From Aristolochia californica (Eukaryota; Streptophyta; Magnoliopsida; Piperales; Aristolochiaceae): a stretch of DNA of 64,000 nucleotides. Location: NCBI GenBank assembly GCA_029961685.1, contig JARWKL010000007.1, forward strand, positions 17,183,013 through 17,247,012, in the 5' to 3' direction. This document shows, piece after piece, positions 13,306 through 26,012 of the stretch; positions within the stretch are counted from its first letter, which is position 1; the number at the start of each line of letters is the position of its first letter. The position numbers and the translations under genes are program-made. Under the pieces are notes generated by a model. The model was not told the DNA's origin, did not search any database, and saw only the letters and a list, made by a program, of their open reading frames with translations.

Positions 13306-14570
13306 CGTTCACTTGAGAATTTAATGAGCGTTTGTTACTCTCTTTAAATTCTTTGGATCCATAGGTCATTTGAATCTTTAACATTTTTCAAGCATGCATA
13401 TCCATTTTTAAAACATGTGTAGAAAAAATCTCCTTCATGTAAAATTCCAAGCTATTAGGGCTAGACTAATGGAATTTCAAAAACTTGGATAACAAAACTT
13501 TTGTGTTCATTTGTGGTGTGTGAATAAATATTTTTTATTTACATTAGTTATTGTTTTAAATTTTTTCCACACATCATCTACAAAATTTTTATTTTGTTGT
13601 GATATATTTGCCTTTTTTGTTTACGGGATGAAGGGAGAGCGAAAACTCAAAGTTTTGATTTAAGAAAAAAGTGTAAATTCAAAATGGAAATGCACGATGC
13701 ACAAATGTAGAGAGAGATAATTCCTAAGAGTGTCTGTAATTTTTAGGGATCGTAAGAACTTTTTCGTTTTTATATATAAGGTTTTGCAGTCGTTGGGAAA
13801 CGGGGGAAGTGGACGATTTTTAACTGAGTGTTGACTTCCAATCCATAAGTCATTTCTTACAAAAATAAAGCCCATTACGCAAGACAAATCACTCTACAAT
13901 CATCTATGATTGTTAGGTCAACTTTTTGAAAATGGGAAAAATAATGGCTTGTTTGACTCCGGCAAATATCCTACCGCACGTTCACTTGAGAATTTAATGA
14001 GCGTTTGTTACTCTCTTTAAATTCTTTGGATCCATAGGTCATTTGAATCTTTAACATTTTTCAAGCACGCATATCAGTTTTTTAAACATGTGTAGAAAAA
14101 ATTTCCTTCATGTAAAATTCCAAGCTATTATGGCTGGACTAATGGAATTTCCCAAACTGGGATAACAAAACTTTTGTGTTCATTTGTGGTATGTGAATAA
14201 ATATTTTTTTATTTACATTAGTTGTTGTTTTAAATATTTTCCACACATCAACTATAAAATTTTTATTTTTTTGTGATTTATTTGCCTTTTCAGTTTACGG
14301 GATGAAGGGAAAGCGAAAACTCAAAGTTAAGATTTAAGAAAAAAGTGTACATCTAAAATGGAAATGCATAATGAACAAATGTAGAGAGTGATAATTCCAA
14401 AGAGTGTCTGTAATTTTTAGGGATCGTAAGCACTTTTTCATTTTTATATGTAAAGTTTTGCAATCGTCGGGAAAAGAGGGAGCCTTGCGAATTTTAACTG
14501 AGTGCTGACTTCCAATCCATAAGTCTTGTCTTACAAAAATATAGTCCATTATGCATGACAAATCACTTTA

Positions 14571-15076
14571 CAATAATCTATGATTGTTATGTCAACTTTT
14601 AGAAAATGGGCAAATATCCCACCGCACGTTCACTTGAGAATTTAATGAGCGTTTGTTATTCTCTTTAAAAGCTTTGGATCCATAGGTCATTTGAATCTTT
14701 AACATGTTTCTGGCATGCAAATCCATTTTTAAAACATGTGTAGAAAAAATTTCCTTCATGTAAAATTCCAAGATATTAGTGTTGGACTAGTGGAATTTCC
14801 GAAACTTGGATAACAAAACTTTTGTGTTCATTTGTTGGGTGTGAATAAATTTTCTTTATTTACTTTTTTATTGTTTTAAATTTTTTTCGTGCATCAACTA
14901 TAAAATTTTCATTTTGTTGTGATCTATTTGCCTTTTTTGTTTACGGGGTGAAGGGAGAGCGAAAAAAAGAAGTTTTGATTTTAAGAAAAATGTGTAAATC
15001 TAAAACGGAAATGCACAATGAAAAAATGTAGAGAGAAATAATTCCAAAGAATGTTTGTAATTTTTAGGGATTGTAA
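14571..15076 (-). repeat. 506-bp segment duplicated at 26550-27055
   Basis: This stretch and 26550-27055 align at a constant offset of 11,979 bp. They share rare variants not seen together elsewhere: caataatc, the 25-bp gggcaaa deletion, tctggcatgc, ttccgaaac and cgtgcatcaac. At its right end the sequence changes from A-type tail to C-type tail within about 30 bp of gggattgtaa. The other copy ends at the inversion at the same monomer position. Confidence 0.8.
14600..14620. other. 25-bp slippage deletion between gggcaaa direct repeats
   Basis: Normal monomers read gggcaaa, then ataatggcttgtttgactc, then gggcaaa. Here a single gggcaaa remains at 14608-14614, which explains the 648-bp monomer. 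The same deletion is seen at 26587-26593. Confidence 0.9.
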
Positions 15077-17373
15077 GGTCTTTTTAGTTTTTATATCTAA
15101 GGTTTTGCAATCGTCGGGAAAAATGGGTGGCGGAAAATTTTTAACTGAGTGTTGAATTGCAATCCAGAAGTCGTTTCTTACAAAAATATAGCCCGTTACG
15201 CATGAGAAATCACTTTACAATCATCTATGATTGTTAGGTAAACTTTTTGAAAATGGGCAAAATAATGGCTTGTTTGACTCGGGCAAATATCCCACCGCAC
15301 GTTCACTTGAGAATTTAATGAGCATTTGTTACTCTCTTTAAAAGCTTTGGATCCATAGGTCATTTGAATCTTTAACATGTTTCAAGCATGCATATCCATT
15401 TTTAACACATGTGAAGAAAAAATCTTCTTCATGTAAAATTCCAAGCTATTAGGGCTGGACTAATGGAATTTCCCAAACTTGGATAACAAAACTTTTGTGT
15501 TCATTTGTGGTGTGTGAATAAATATTTTTATTTACATTAGTTATTGTTTTAAATTTTTTCCACACATCAACTACAAAATTTTTATTTTATTGTGATCTAT
15601 TTGTCTTTTCTGTTTACGGGATGAAGGGAGAGCGAAAACTCAAAGTTCTGATTTAAGAAAAAAGCTTACATCTAAAATGGAAATGCACAATGCAAAAATG
15701 TAGAGAGAGATAATTCCAAAGAGTGTCTGTAATTTTTAGGGATCGTAAGCACTTTTTCGGTTTTATATCTAAGGTTTTGCAATCGTCGGGAAAAGAGGGA
15801 GGCAGGCGATTTTTAACTGAGTGTTGACTTCCATTCCATAAGTCATCTCTTACAAAAATATAGCCCGTTACGCATGACAAATCACTTTACAATCATCTAT
15901 GCTCGTTAGGTCAACTTTTTGAAAATGGGCAAAATAATGGCTTGTTTGACTCGGGCAAATATCCCACTGCATGTTCACTTGAGAATTTAATGAGCGCTTG
16001 TTACTCTATTTAAAAGCTTTGGATCCATAGGTCATTTGAATCTTTACCATGTTTCAAGCATGCATATCCATTTTTCAAACATGTGAAGAAAAAAGATTCT
16101 TCAGGTAAAATTCCAAGCTATTAGGGCTAGACTAATGGAATTTCCCAAACTTGGATAACAAAATTTTTGTGTTCATTTGTGGTGTGTGAATAAATATTTT
16201 TTATTTAAATTAGTTATTGTTTTAAATTTATTCCACACATCATCTATAAACTTTTTATTTTGTTGTGATCTATTTGCCTTTTCTGTTTACGGGATGAAGG
16301 GAGAGCGAAACCTCAAAGTTCTGATTTAAGGAAAAAGTGTACATCTAAAATGGAAATGCACAATGCACAAATGTAGAGAGAGATAATTGCAAAGAGTGTC
16401 TGTAATTTTTAGGGATCATAAGCACTTTTTCATTTTTATATATAAGGGTTTGCAATCGTCGGGAAAAGGGGGAGGCGGGCGATTATTAACTAAGTCTTGA
16501 CTTCCAATCCATAAGTCATTTTTTACAAAAATATAGCCTGTTACGCATGAAAAATCACTTTACAATCATCTATGATTGTTAGGTCAACTTTTATAAAATG
16601 GGCAAAATAATGGCTTGTTTGACTCGGGCAAATATCCCACCGCACGTTCACTTGAGAATTTAATGAGCGTTTGTTACTCTCTTTAAAAGCTATGGATCCA
16701 TATGTCATTTGATTCTTTAACATGTTTCAAGCGTGCATATTCATTTTTAAAAAATGTGGAGAAAAAATCCCCTTCATGTAAAATTCCAACCTATTAAGGC
16801 TGCATTAATGGAATTTCCCAGACTTGGATATCAAAACTTTTGCGTTCATTTGTGGTGTGTGAATAAATATTTTTTATTTACATTAGTTATTGTTTTAAAT
16901 TTTCTCCACACATCAACTATAAAATTTTTATTTTGTTGTGATCTATTTGCGTTTTCTGTTTACGGGATGAAGGGAGAGCGAAAAACTCGAAGCTTTGATT
17001 TAAGAAAAAAGAGTACATCTAAAATGGAAATGCACAATGCACAAATGTAGAGAGAGATAATTCTAAAGAGTGTCTGTAATTTTTAGGGATCGTAAGCACT
17101 TTTTCATTTTTATATATAAGGTTTTGTAATCGTCGGGAAAAGGGGGAGGCGGGCAATTTTCAACTGAGTGTTGACTTCCAATCCATAAGTCATTTTTTAC
17201 AAAAATATAGCCCGTTACGCATGACAAATCACTTTACAATCATCTTTGATTGTTAGGTCAACTTTTTTAAAATGGGCAAAATAAAGGCTTGTTTGACTCG
17301 GGCAAATATCCCACTGCACGTTCACTTGAGAATTTAATGAGCGTTTTTTAATTTCTTTAAAAGCTTTGAATCC

Positions 17374-19296
17374 ATAGGTCATTTGAATCTTTAACATGTT
17401 TCAAGCATGCATATCCATTTTTAAAACATGTGTAGAAAAAATCTCCTTCATGTAAAATTCCATGCTATTAGGGCTGGACTAATGGAATTTCCCAAACTTG
17501 GATAACAAAACTTTTGTGTTCATTTGTGGTGTGTGAATAAATATTTTTTATTTACATTAGTTATTGTTTAAAATTTTTTCCACACATCAACATCAAAATT
17601 TTTATTTTGTTGTGATCTATTTGCCTTTTCTGTTTACTGGCTGAAGGGAGAGCGAAAACTCAAAGTTCTGATTTAAGAAAAAAGTGTACATCTAAAATAG
17701 AAATGCATAATGCACAAATGTAGAGAGAGATAATTCCAAAGAGTGTCTATAATTTAAAGGGATTGTAAGCATTTTTTCGTTTTTATATCTTAGGTTTTGT
17801 AATCGTCGGGAAAAGGGGGAGGCGGGCGATTTTTAACTGAGTGTTGACCTCCAATCCATAAGTCATTTCTTACAAAAATATAGCCCGTTACACATGATAA
17901 ATTACTTTACAATCATTTATGATTATTATGTCAGCTTTTTGAAAATGGGCAAAATAATGGCATGTTTGACTCGGGAAAATATCTCACCAAAAGTTCACTT
18001 GAGAATTTATTGAGCGTTTGTTATTCTTTTTAAAAGCTTTGAATCCGTAGCTCATTTTCCTCTTTCACTTGTTTCAAACATGCATATTCATTTTTAAAAC
18101 ATGTGTAGAAGAAATCTCTTTCTTGTAAAATTCCAAGCTATTAGGGTTAAACTAGTGGAATTTCACAAACTTGGATAACATAACTTTTGTGTTCATTTGT
18201 GTTGTGTGAAAAAAATTTCTTTATTTAAATTTGTTATTGTTTTAAATTTTTTCCATACAACTATAAAATTTTTGTTTTGTTGTGTGCTTTTTGCCTTTTT
18301 TGTTTTCGGAATGAAGGGAGAGCGAAAACTCAAAGTTTTGATTTCAGAAAAAAGTGTGCATCTAAAATGGATAAGTACAATGCACAAATGTAGAGAGAGA
18401 TAATTCTAAAGAGTGTTTGTAATTTTTAGGGATTGTAAGCTCTTTTTAGATTTTTTATCTAAGGTTTTGCAATCGTCGGGAAATTTGGGTGGTGGAGGAT
18501 TTTTAACTGAGTGTTGAATTGCAATCCATAAGTCATTTCATACAAAATAATAGCCGGTTACACATGATAAGTCACTTTACAATCAACTATGATTGTTAGG
18601 TCAAATTTTTGAAAATGGGCAAATAATGACTTGTTAGATTCGGGTAAATATCCCAACGCACGTTCACTTGAGAATTTAATGAACGTTTGTTATTCTCTTT
18701 AAAAGCTTTGGATCCATAGGTCATTTGAATCTTTAACATCTTTCAAGCATGCATATCCATTTTAAAACATGTGTGAAAAAATCTCCTTCATGTAAAATTC
18801 CAAGCTATTAGGGTTGGACAAATGGAATTTCCCAAACTTGGATAACAAATTTTTTTCGTATATCAACTATAAAATTTTCATTTTGTTGTGATCTATTTGC
18901 CTTTTTTGTTTACGGGATGAAGTGAGTGCAGATGTGTACATCTAAAACGGAAATGGATAATGCACAAATGTAGAGAGAAATAATTCCAAAGAGTATCAGT
19001 AATTTTTAGGGATTGTAAGCACTTTTTCGTTTTTGTTTCTCCGATTTTGCAATCGTCGGGAAAAGGGGGAGGCGTGCGATTTTTTACTGAGTGTTGACTT
19101 CCAATCCATAACTCATTTCATACAAAAATATCGCCCGTTATGCATGATAAATCACTTTACAATCATCTATGATTGTTAGGTCAAATTTTTAAAAATGGGA
19201 AAAATAATGACTTGTTAGATTCGGGTAAATATCCCAGCGCACGTTCACTTGAGAATTTATTGAGAATTTTTTATTCCCTCTAAAAGCTTTGGATCC
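17374..19296 (-). repeat. Transition zone: A- and C-type monomers with a double deletion
   Basis: Going right, cores are A-type (before 18047), C-type (before 18716) and C-type again (before 19297). The last monomer is only 581 bp because of two separate deletions. One is at 18847-18849, where ggataacaaa runs straight into tttttttcgtatatc, with aaa shared at the joint. The other is near 18921-18932, where gggatgaag runs into tgagtgcagatgtgtaca. The zone links the B-type run to the dimeric block. Confidence 0.75.
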
Positions 19297-21331
19297 ATAG
19301 TTCATTTGAATCTTTAACATGTTTCAAGCATGCGTATCCATTTTTAAAACATGTGTGGAAAAAGTCTCCTTCATGTCAAATTCCAAGATATTAGTGTTGG
19401 ACAATTGGAATTTCCAAAACTTGATAACAAAACTTTTGTGTTTATTTGTTGTGTGTGAATAAATTTTCTTTATTTTCTTTTAATTTTTTAAATTTTTTTC
19501 GTACTTCAACTATAAAATTTTTATTTTGTTGTGAGTTATTTGCCTTTTTTTTTGTACAGGATGAAGGGAGAGGGAAAAAATCGAAGTTTTGATTTAAGAA
19601 AAATGTGTAGATATAAAATGGAAATGCACAATGCACAAATGTACAGAGAAATAATTTTGAAGAGTGTTTGTAATTTTTAGGGATTGTAAGAACTTTTTCA
19701 TTTTTATAACTCAGATTTTGCAATCGTCGGGAAAAGGGGGTGGTGGGGGATTTTTAACTTAGTGTCGATTCCCAATCCAAAAGTCATTTCTTACAAAAAT
19801 TTAGCCCGTTGCGCATGATAAATCACTTTGCAATCATGTATGACTATTATGTCAACTTTTTGCGAATGGGAAAAATAAAGGCATGTTTGACTCGGGAAAA
19901 TATCTCACCGCAAGTTCACTTGAGAATTTAATGTGCGTTTGTTATTATTTTTAAAAGCTTTGCATCCATAGCTCTTTTGCATGTTTAACATGTTTCAAAC
20001 ATGCTTATCCATTTTTAAAACTTGTGTAGAAGAAATCTTTTTCTTGTAAAATTCCATGATATTTGGGTTAAACTAGTAGAATTTCACAAACTTGGATAAC
20101 AAAACTTTTGAGTTCATTTGTGTTGTGTGAATAAATTTTCTTTATTTACATTTGTTATTGTTTTAAATTTTTTCCATACATCAACTATAAAATTTTTGTT
20201 TTGTTGTAAGCTTTTTGCCTTTTTTGTTTTCGGGATGAAGGGAGAGCGAAAACTCAAAGTTTTATTTAATAAAAAAGTGTACAACTAAAATGGAAAAGCA
20301 CAATGCACAAATGTAGAGAGAAATAATTCTGAAGAGTGTCTGTAATTTTTATGGATTGTAAGCTCTTTTTAGTTTTTATACCTCATGGTTTTGCAATCGT
20401 CGAGAAAAATGGGTGGTGGAGGATTTTAAACTGAGAGTTGAATTGCAATCCATATGTCATTTCATACAAAAATATAGCTCATTACGCAAGATAAATCACT
20501 TTACAATCATCTATGATTGTTAGGTCAAATTTTTGAAAATGGGAAAAATAATGACTTGTTAGATTCGGGTAAATATCCCACCGCACGTTCACTTGAGAAT
20601 TTAATGAGCGTTTGTTATTCCCTCTAAAAGCTTTGGATCCATAGGTCATTTGAATCTTTAACATGTTTGAAGCATGCGTATTCATTTTTAAAACATGTGG
20701 AAAAAGTCTCCTTCATGTCAAATTCCAAGATATTATTGTTGGACAATTGGAATTTCCCAAACTTGATAACAAAACTTTTGTGTTCGTTTGTTGTGTGTGA
20801 ATAAATTTTCTTTATTTACTTTTTAATTTTTTTAATTTTTTTCGTACTTCAACTATAAAATTTTTATTTTGTTGTGATCTATTTGCCTTTTTTTTTTTAC
20901 AGGATGAAGGGAGAGGGAAAAACTCGAAGTTTTGATTTAAGAAAAATGTGTAGATATAAAACGAAAATGCACAATGCACAAATGTACAGAGAAATAATTT
21001 AGAAGAGTGTTTGTAATTTTTAGGGATTGTAAGCACTTTTTCATTTTTATAACTTAGATTTTGCAATCGTCGGGAAAAGGGGGTGGCGGGGGATTTTTAA
21101 CTTAGTCTCGACTCCCAATCCAAAAGTCATTTCTTACAAAAATTTAGCCCGTTACGCATGATAAATCACTTTGCAATCATGTATGACTATTATGTCAGCT
21201 TTTTGTGAATGGGAAAAATAAAGGCATGTTTGACTCGGGAAAATATCTCACCACAAGTTCACTTGAGAATTTAATGTGCATTTGTTATTCTTTTTAAAAG
21301 CTTTGCATCCATAGCTCTTTTGCATGTTTAA

Positions 21332-21346
21332 CATGTTTCAAACATG
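21332..21346. repeat. Dyad catgttt-c-aaacatg, perfect in A-type monomers
   Basis: There are seven-base perfect arms around one central base. In the dimeric block this dyad is intact in each A monomer. The C monomers read catgtttgaagcatg, with one mismatch. Type B reads catgtttctagcatg, with two mismatches. Confidence 0.85.
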
Positions 21347-21845
21347 CTTATCCATTTCTAAAACATGTGTAGAAGAAATTGTTTTCTTGTAAAATTCCAT
21401 GATATTAGGGTTAAACTAGTGGAATTTCACAAACTTGGATAACAAAACTTTTGAGTTCATTTGTGTTGTGTGAATAAATTTTCTTTATTTACATTTGTTA
21501 TTGTTTTAAATTTTTTCCATACATCAACTATAAAATTTTTGTTTTGTTGTAAGCTTTTTGCCTTTTTTGTTTTCGGGATGAAGGGAGAGCGAAAACTCAA
21601 AGTTTTATTTAATAAAAAAGTGTACAACTAAAATGGAAAAGCACAATGCACAAATGTAGAGAGAAATAATTCTGAAGAGTGTCTGTAATTTTTATGGATT
21701 GTAAGCTCTTTTTAGTTTTTATACCTCATGGTTTTGCAATCGTCGAGAAAAATGGGTGGTGGAGGATTTTAAACTGAGAGTTGAATTGCAATCCATATGT
21801 CATTTCATACAAAAATATAGCTCATTACGCAAGATAAATCACTTT

Positions 21846-21863
21846 ACAATCATCTATGATTGT
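21846..21863. repeat. Dyad acaatcat-ct-atgattgt, perfect in C-type (and B-type) monomers
   Basis: There are eight-base perfect arms around a two-base centre. In the A monomer of the same HOR unit the equivalent position reads caatcatgtatgactatt, so the symmetry is broken. Intact dyads of this kind recur every second monomer here. Confidence 0.85.
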
Positions 21864-24800
21864 TAGGTCAAATTTTTGAAAATGGGAAAAATAATGACTT
21901 GTTAGATTCGGGTAAATATCCCACCGCACGTTCACTTGAGAATTTAATGAGCGTTTGTTATTCCCTCTAAAAGCTTTGGATCCATAGGTCATTTGAATCT
22001 TTAACATGTTTGAAGCATGCGTATCCATTTTTAAAACATGTGGAAAAAGTCTCCTTCATGTCAAATTCCAAGATATTATTGTTGGACAATTGGAATTTCC
22101 CAAACTTGATAACAAAACTTTTGTGTTCGTTTGTTGTGTGTGAATAAATTTTCTTTATTTACTTTTTAATTTTTTTAATTTTTTTCGTACTTCAACTATA
22201 AAATTTTTATTTTGTTGTGATCTATTTGCCTTTTTTTTTTTACAGGATGAAGGGAGAGGGAAAAACTCGAAGTTTTGATTTAAGAAAAATGTGTAGATAT
22301 AAAACGAAAATGCACAATGCACAAATGTACAGAGAAATAATTTAGAAGAGTGTTTGTAATTTTTAGGGATTGTAAGCACTTTTTCATTTTTATAACTTAG
22401 ATTTTGCAATCGTCGGGAAAAGGGGGTGGCGGGGGATTTTTAACTTAGTCTCGACTCCCAATCCAAAAGTCATTTCTTACAAAAATTTAGACCGTTACGC
22501 ATGATAAATCACTTTGCAATCATGTATGACTATTATGTCAGCTTTTTGCGAATGGGAAAAATAAAGGCATGTTTGACTCGGGAAAATATCTCACCACAAG
22601 TTCACTTGAGAATTTAATGTGCATTTGTTATTCTTTTTAAAAGCTTTGCATCCATAGCTCTTTTGCATGTTTAACATGTTTCAAACATGCTTATCCATTT
22701 CTAAAACATGTGTAGAAGAAATTGTTTTCTTGTAAAATTCCAATATATTCGGGTTAAACTAGTAGAATTTCACAAACTTGGATAACAAAACTTTTGAGTT
22801 CATTTGTGTTGTGTGAATAAATTTTCTTTATTTACATTTGTTATTGTTTTAAATTTTTTCCATACATCAACTATAAAATTTTTGTTTTGTTGTAAGCTTT
22901 TTGCCTTTTTTGTTTTCGGGATGAAGGGAGAGCGAAAACTCAAAGTTTTATTTAATAAAAAAGTGTACAACTAAAATGGAAAAGCACAATGCACAAATGT
23001 AGAGAGAAATAATTCTGAAGAGTGTCTGTAATTTTTATGGATTGTAAGCTCTTTTTCGTTTTTATACCTCATGGTTTTGCAATCGTCGAGAAAAATGGGT
23101 GGTGGAGGATTTTAAACTGAGAGTTGAATTGCAATCCATTTGTCGTTTCATACAAAAATATAGCTCATTACGCAAGATAAATCACTTTACAATCATCTAT
23201 GATTGTTAGGTCAAATTTTTGAAAATGGGAAAAATAATGACTTGTTAGATTCGGGTAAATATCCCACCACACGTTCACTTGAGAATTTAATGAGCGTTTG
23301 TTATTCCCTCTAAAAGCTTTGGATCCATAGGTCATTTGAATCTTTAACATGTTTGAAGCATGCGTATCCATTTTTAAAACATGTGGAAAAAGTCTCCTTC
23401 ATGTCAAATTCCAAGATATTATTGTTGGACAATTGGAATTTCCCAAACTTGATAACAAAACTTTTGTGTTCGTTTGTTGTGTGTGAATAAATTTTCTTTA
23501 TTTACTTTTTAATTTTTTTAATTTTTTTCGTACTTCAACTATAAAATTTTTATTTTGTTGTGATCTATTTGCCTTTTTTTTTTTACAGGATGAAGGGAGA
23601 GGGAAAAACTCGAAGTTTTGATTTAAGAAAAATGTGTAGATATAAAACGAAAATGCACAATGCACAAATGTACAGAGAAATAATTTAGAAGAGTGTTTGT
23701 AATTTTTAGGGATTGTAAGCACTTTTTCATTTTTATAACTTAGATTTTGCAATCGTCGGGAAAAGGGGGTGGCGGGGGATTTTTAACTTAGTCTCGACTC
23801 CCAATCCAAAAGTCATTTCTTACAAAAATTTAGCCCGTTACGCATGATAAATCACTTTGCAATCATGTATGACTATTATGTCAGCTTTTTGCGAATGGGA
23901 AAAATAAAGGCATGTTTGACTCGGGAAAATATCTCACCACAAGTTCACTTGAGAATTTAATGTGCATTTGTTATTCTTTTTAAAAGCTTTGCATCCATAG
24001 CTCTTTTGCATGTTTAACATGTTTCAAACATGCTTATCCATTTCTAAAACATGTGTAGAAGAAATTGTTTTCTTGTAAAATTCCATGTTATTAGGGTTAA
24101 ACTAGTGGAATTTCACAAACTTGGATAACAAAACTTTTGAGTTCATTTGTGTTGTGTGAATAAATTTTCTTTATTTACATTTGTTATTGTTTTAAATTTT
24201 TTCCATACATCAACTATAAAATTTTTGTTTTGTTGTAAGCTTTTTGCCTTTTTTGTTTTCGGGATGAAGGGAGAGCGAAAACTCAAAGTTTTATTTAATA
24301 AAAAAGTGTACAACTAAAATGGAAAAGCACAATGCACAAATGTAGAGAGAAATAATTCTGAAGAGTGTCTGTAATTTTTATGGATTGTAAGCTCTTTTTA
24401 GTTTTTATACCTCATGGTTTTGCAATCGTCGAGAAAAATGGGTGGTGGAGGATTTTAAACTGAGAGTTGAATTGCAATCCATATGTCATTTCATACAAAA
24501 ATATAGCTCATTACGCAAGATAAATCACTTTACAATCATCTATGATTGTTAGGTCAAATTTTTGAAAATGGGAAAAATAATGACTTGTTAGATTCGGGTA
24601 AATATCCCACCGCACGTTCACTTGAGAATTTAATGAGCGTTTTTTATTCCCTCTAAAAGCTTTGGATCCATAGGTCATTTGAATCTTTAACATGTTTGAA
24701 GCATGCGTATCCATTTTTAAAACATGTGGAAAAAGTCTCCTTCATGTCAAATTCCAAGATATTATTGTTGGACAATTGGAATTTCCCAAACTTGATAACA

Positions 24801-26012
24801 AAACTTTTGTGTTCGTTTGTTGTGTGTGAATAAATTTTCTTTATTTACTTTTTAATTTTTTTAATTTTTTTCGTACTTCAACTATAAAATTTTTATTTTG
24901 TTGTGATCTATTTGCCTTTTTTTTTTTACAGGATGAAGGGAGAGGGAAAAACTCGAATTTTTGATTTAAGAAAAATGTGTAGATATAAAACGAAAATGCA
25001 CAATGCACAAATGTACAGAGAAATAATTTAGAAGAGTGTTTGTAATTTTTAGGGATTGTAAGCACTTTTTCATTTTTATAACTTAGATTTTGCAATCGTC
25101 GGGAAAAGGGGGTGGCGGGGGATTTTTAACTTAGTCTCGACTCCCAATCCAAAAGTCATTTCTTACAAAAATTTAGCCCGTTACGCATGATAAATCACTT
25201 TGCAATCATGTATGACTATTATGTCAGCTTTTTGCGAATGGGAAAAATAAAGGCATGTTTGACTCGGGAAAATATCTCACCACAAGTTCACTTGAGAATT
25301 TAATGTGCATTTGTTATTCTTTTTAAAAGCTTTGCATCCATAGCTCTTTTGCATGTTTAACATGTTTCAAACATGCTTATCCATTTCTAAAACATGTGTA
25401 GAAGAAATTGTTTTCTTGTAAAATTCCATGATATTAGGGTTAAACTAGTGGAATTTCACAAACTTGGATAACAAAACTTTTGAGTTCATTTGTGTTGTGT
25501 GAATAAATTTTCTTTATTTACATTTGTTATTGTTTTAAATTTTTTCCATACATCAACTATAAAATTTTTGTTTTGTTGTAAGCTTTTTGCCTTTTTTGTT
25601 TTCGGGATGAAGGGAGAGCGAAAACTCAAAGTTTTATTTAATAAAAAAGTGTACAACTAAAATGGAAAAGCACAATGCACAAATGTAGAGAGAAATAATT
25701 CTGAAGAGTGTCTGTAATTTTTATGGATTGTAAGCTCTTTTTAGTTTTTATATCTCATGGTTTTGCAATCGTCGAGAAAAATGGGTGGTGGAGGATTTTA
25801 AACTGAGAGTTGAATTGCAATCCATATGTCATTTCATACAAAAATATAGCTCATTACGCAAGATAAATCACTTTACAATCATCTATGATTGTTAGGTCAA
25901 ATTTTTGAAAATGGGCAAAATAGTGACTTGTTAGATTCGGGTAAATATCCCACCGCACGTTCACTTGAGAATTTAATGAGCGTTTGTTATTCCCTCTAAA
26001 AGCTTTGGATCC

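Larger units (their letters stand above)
13306..17373 (-). repeat. Second run of B-type monomers
   Basis: Cores before the anchors at 13361, 14034, 14682, 15355, 16027, 16700 and 17374 are all B-like. The run resembles the one at 5.4-10.0 kb and is interrupted only by local switches. One is a change to C-type tail near 15077, where ggtctttttag and ttgaattgcaatcc appear. No gene is present. Confidence 0.7.
19297..26012 (-). repeat. Dimeric A-C higher-order repeat, five tandem copies of 1,343-1,344 bp
   Basis: Units are 19297-20640, 20641-21983, 21984-23326, 23327-24669 and 24670-26012. The first is clearly diverged from the others. The last four differ by only a handful of single bases that I could find, for example ttagaccg at about 22491, ctctttttcg at about 23050, cccaccacacg at about 23271, gcgttttttatt at about 24640 and actcgaattttt at about 24950. 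Each unit is one A-type plus one C-type monomer. Near-identity of units against much larger difference between the two monomers inside a unit is the signature of recent HOR amplification by unequal exchange. This is the most homogeneous part of the window. Confidence 0.95.
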
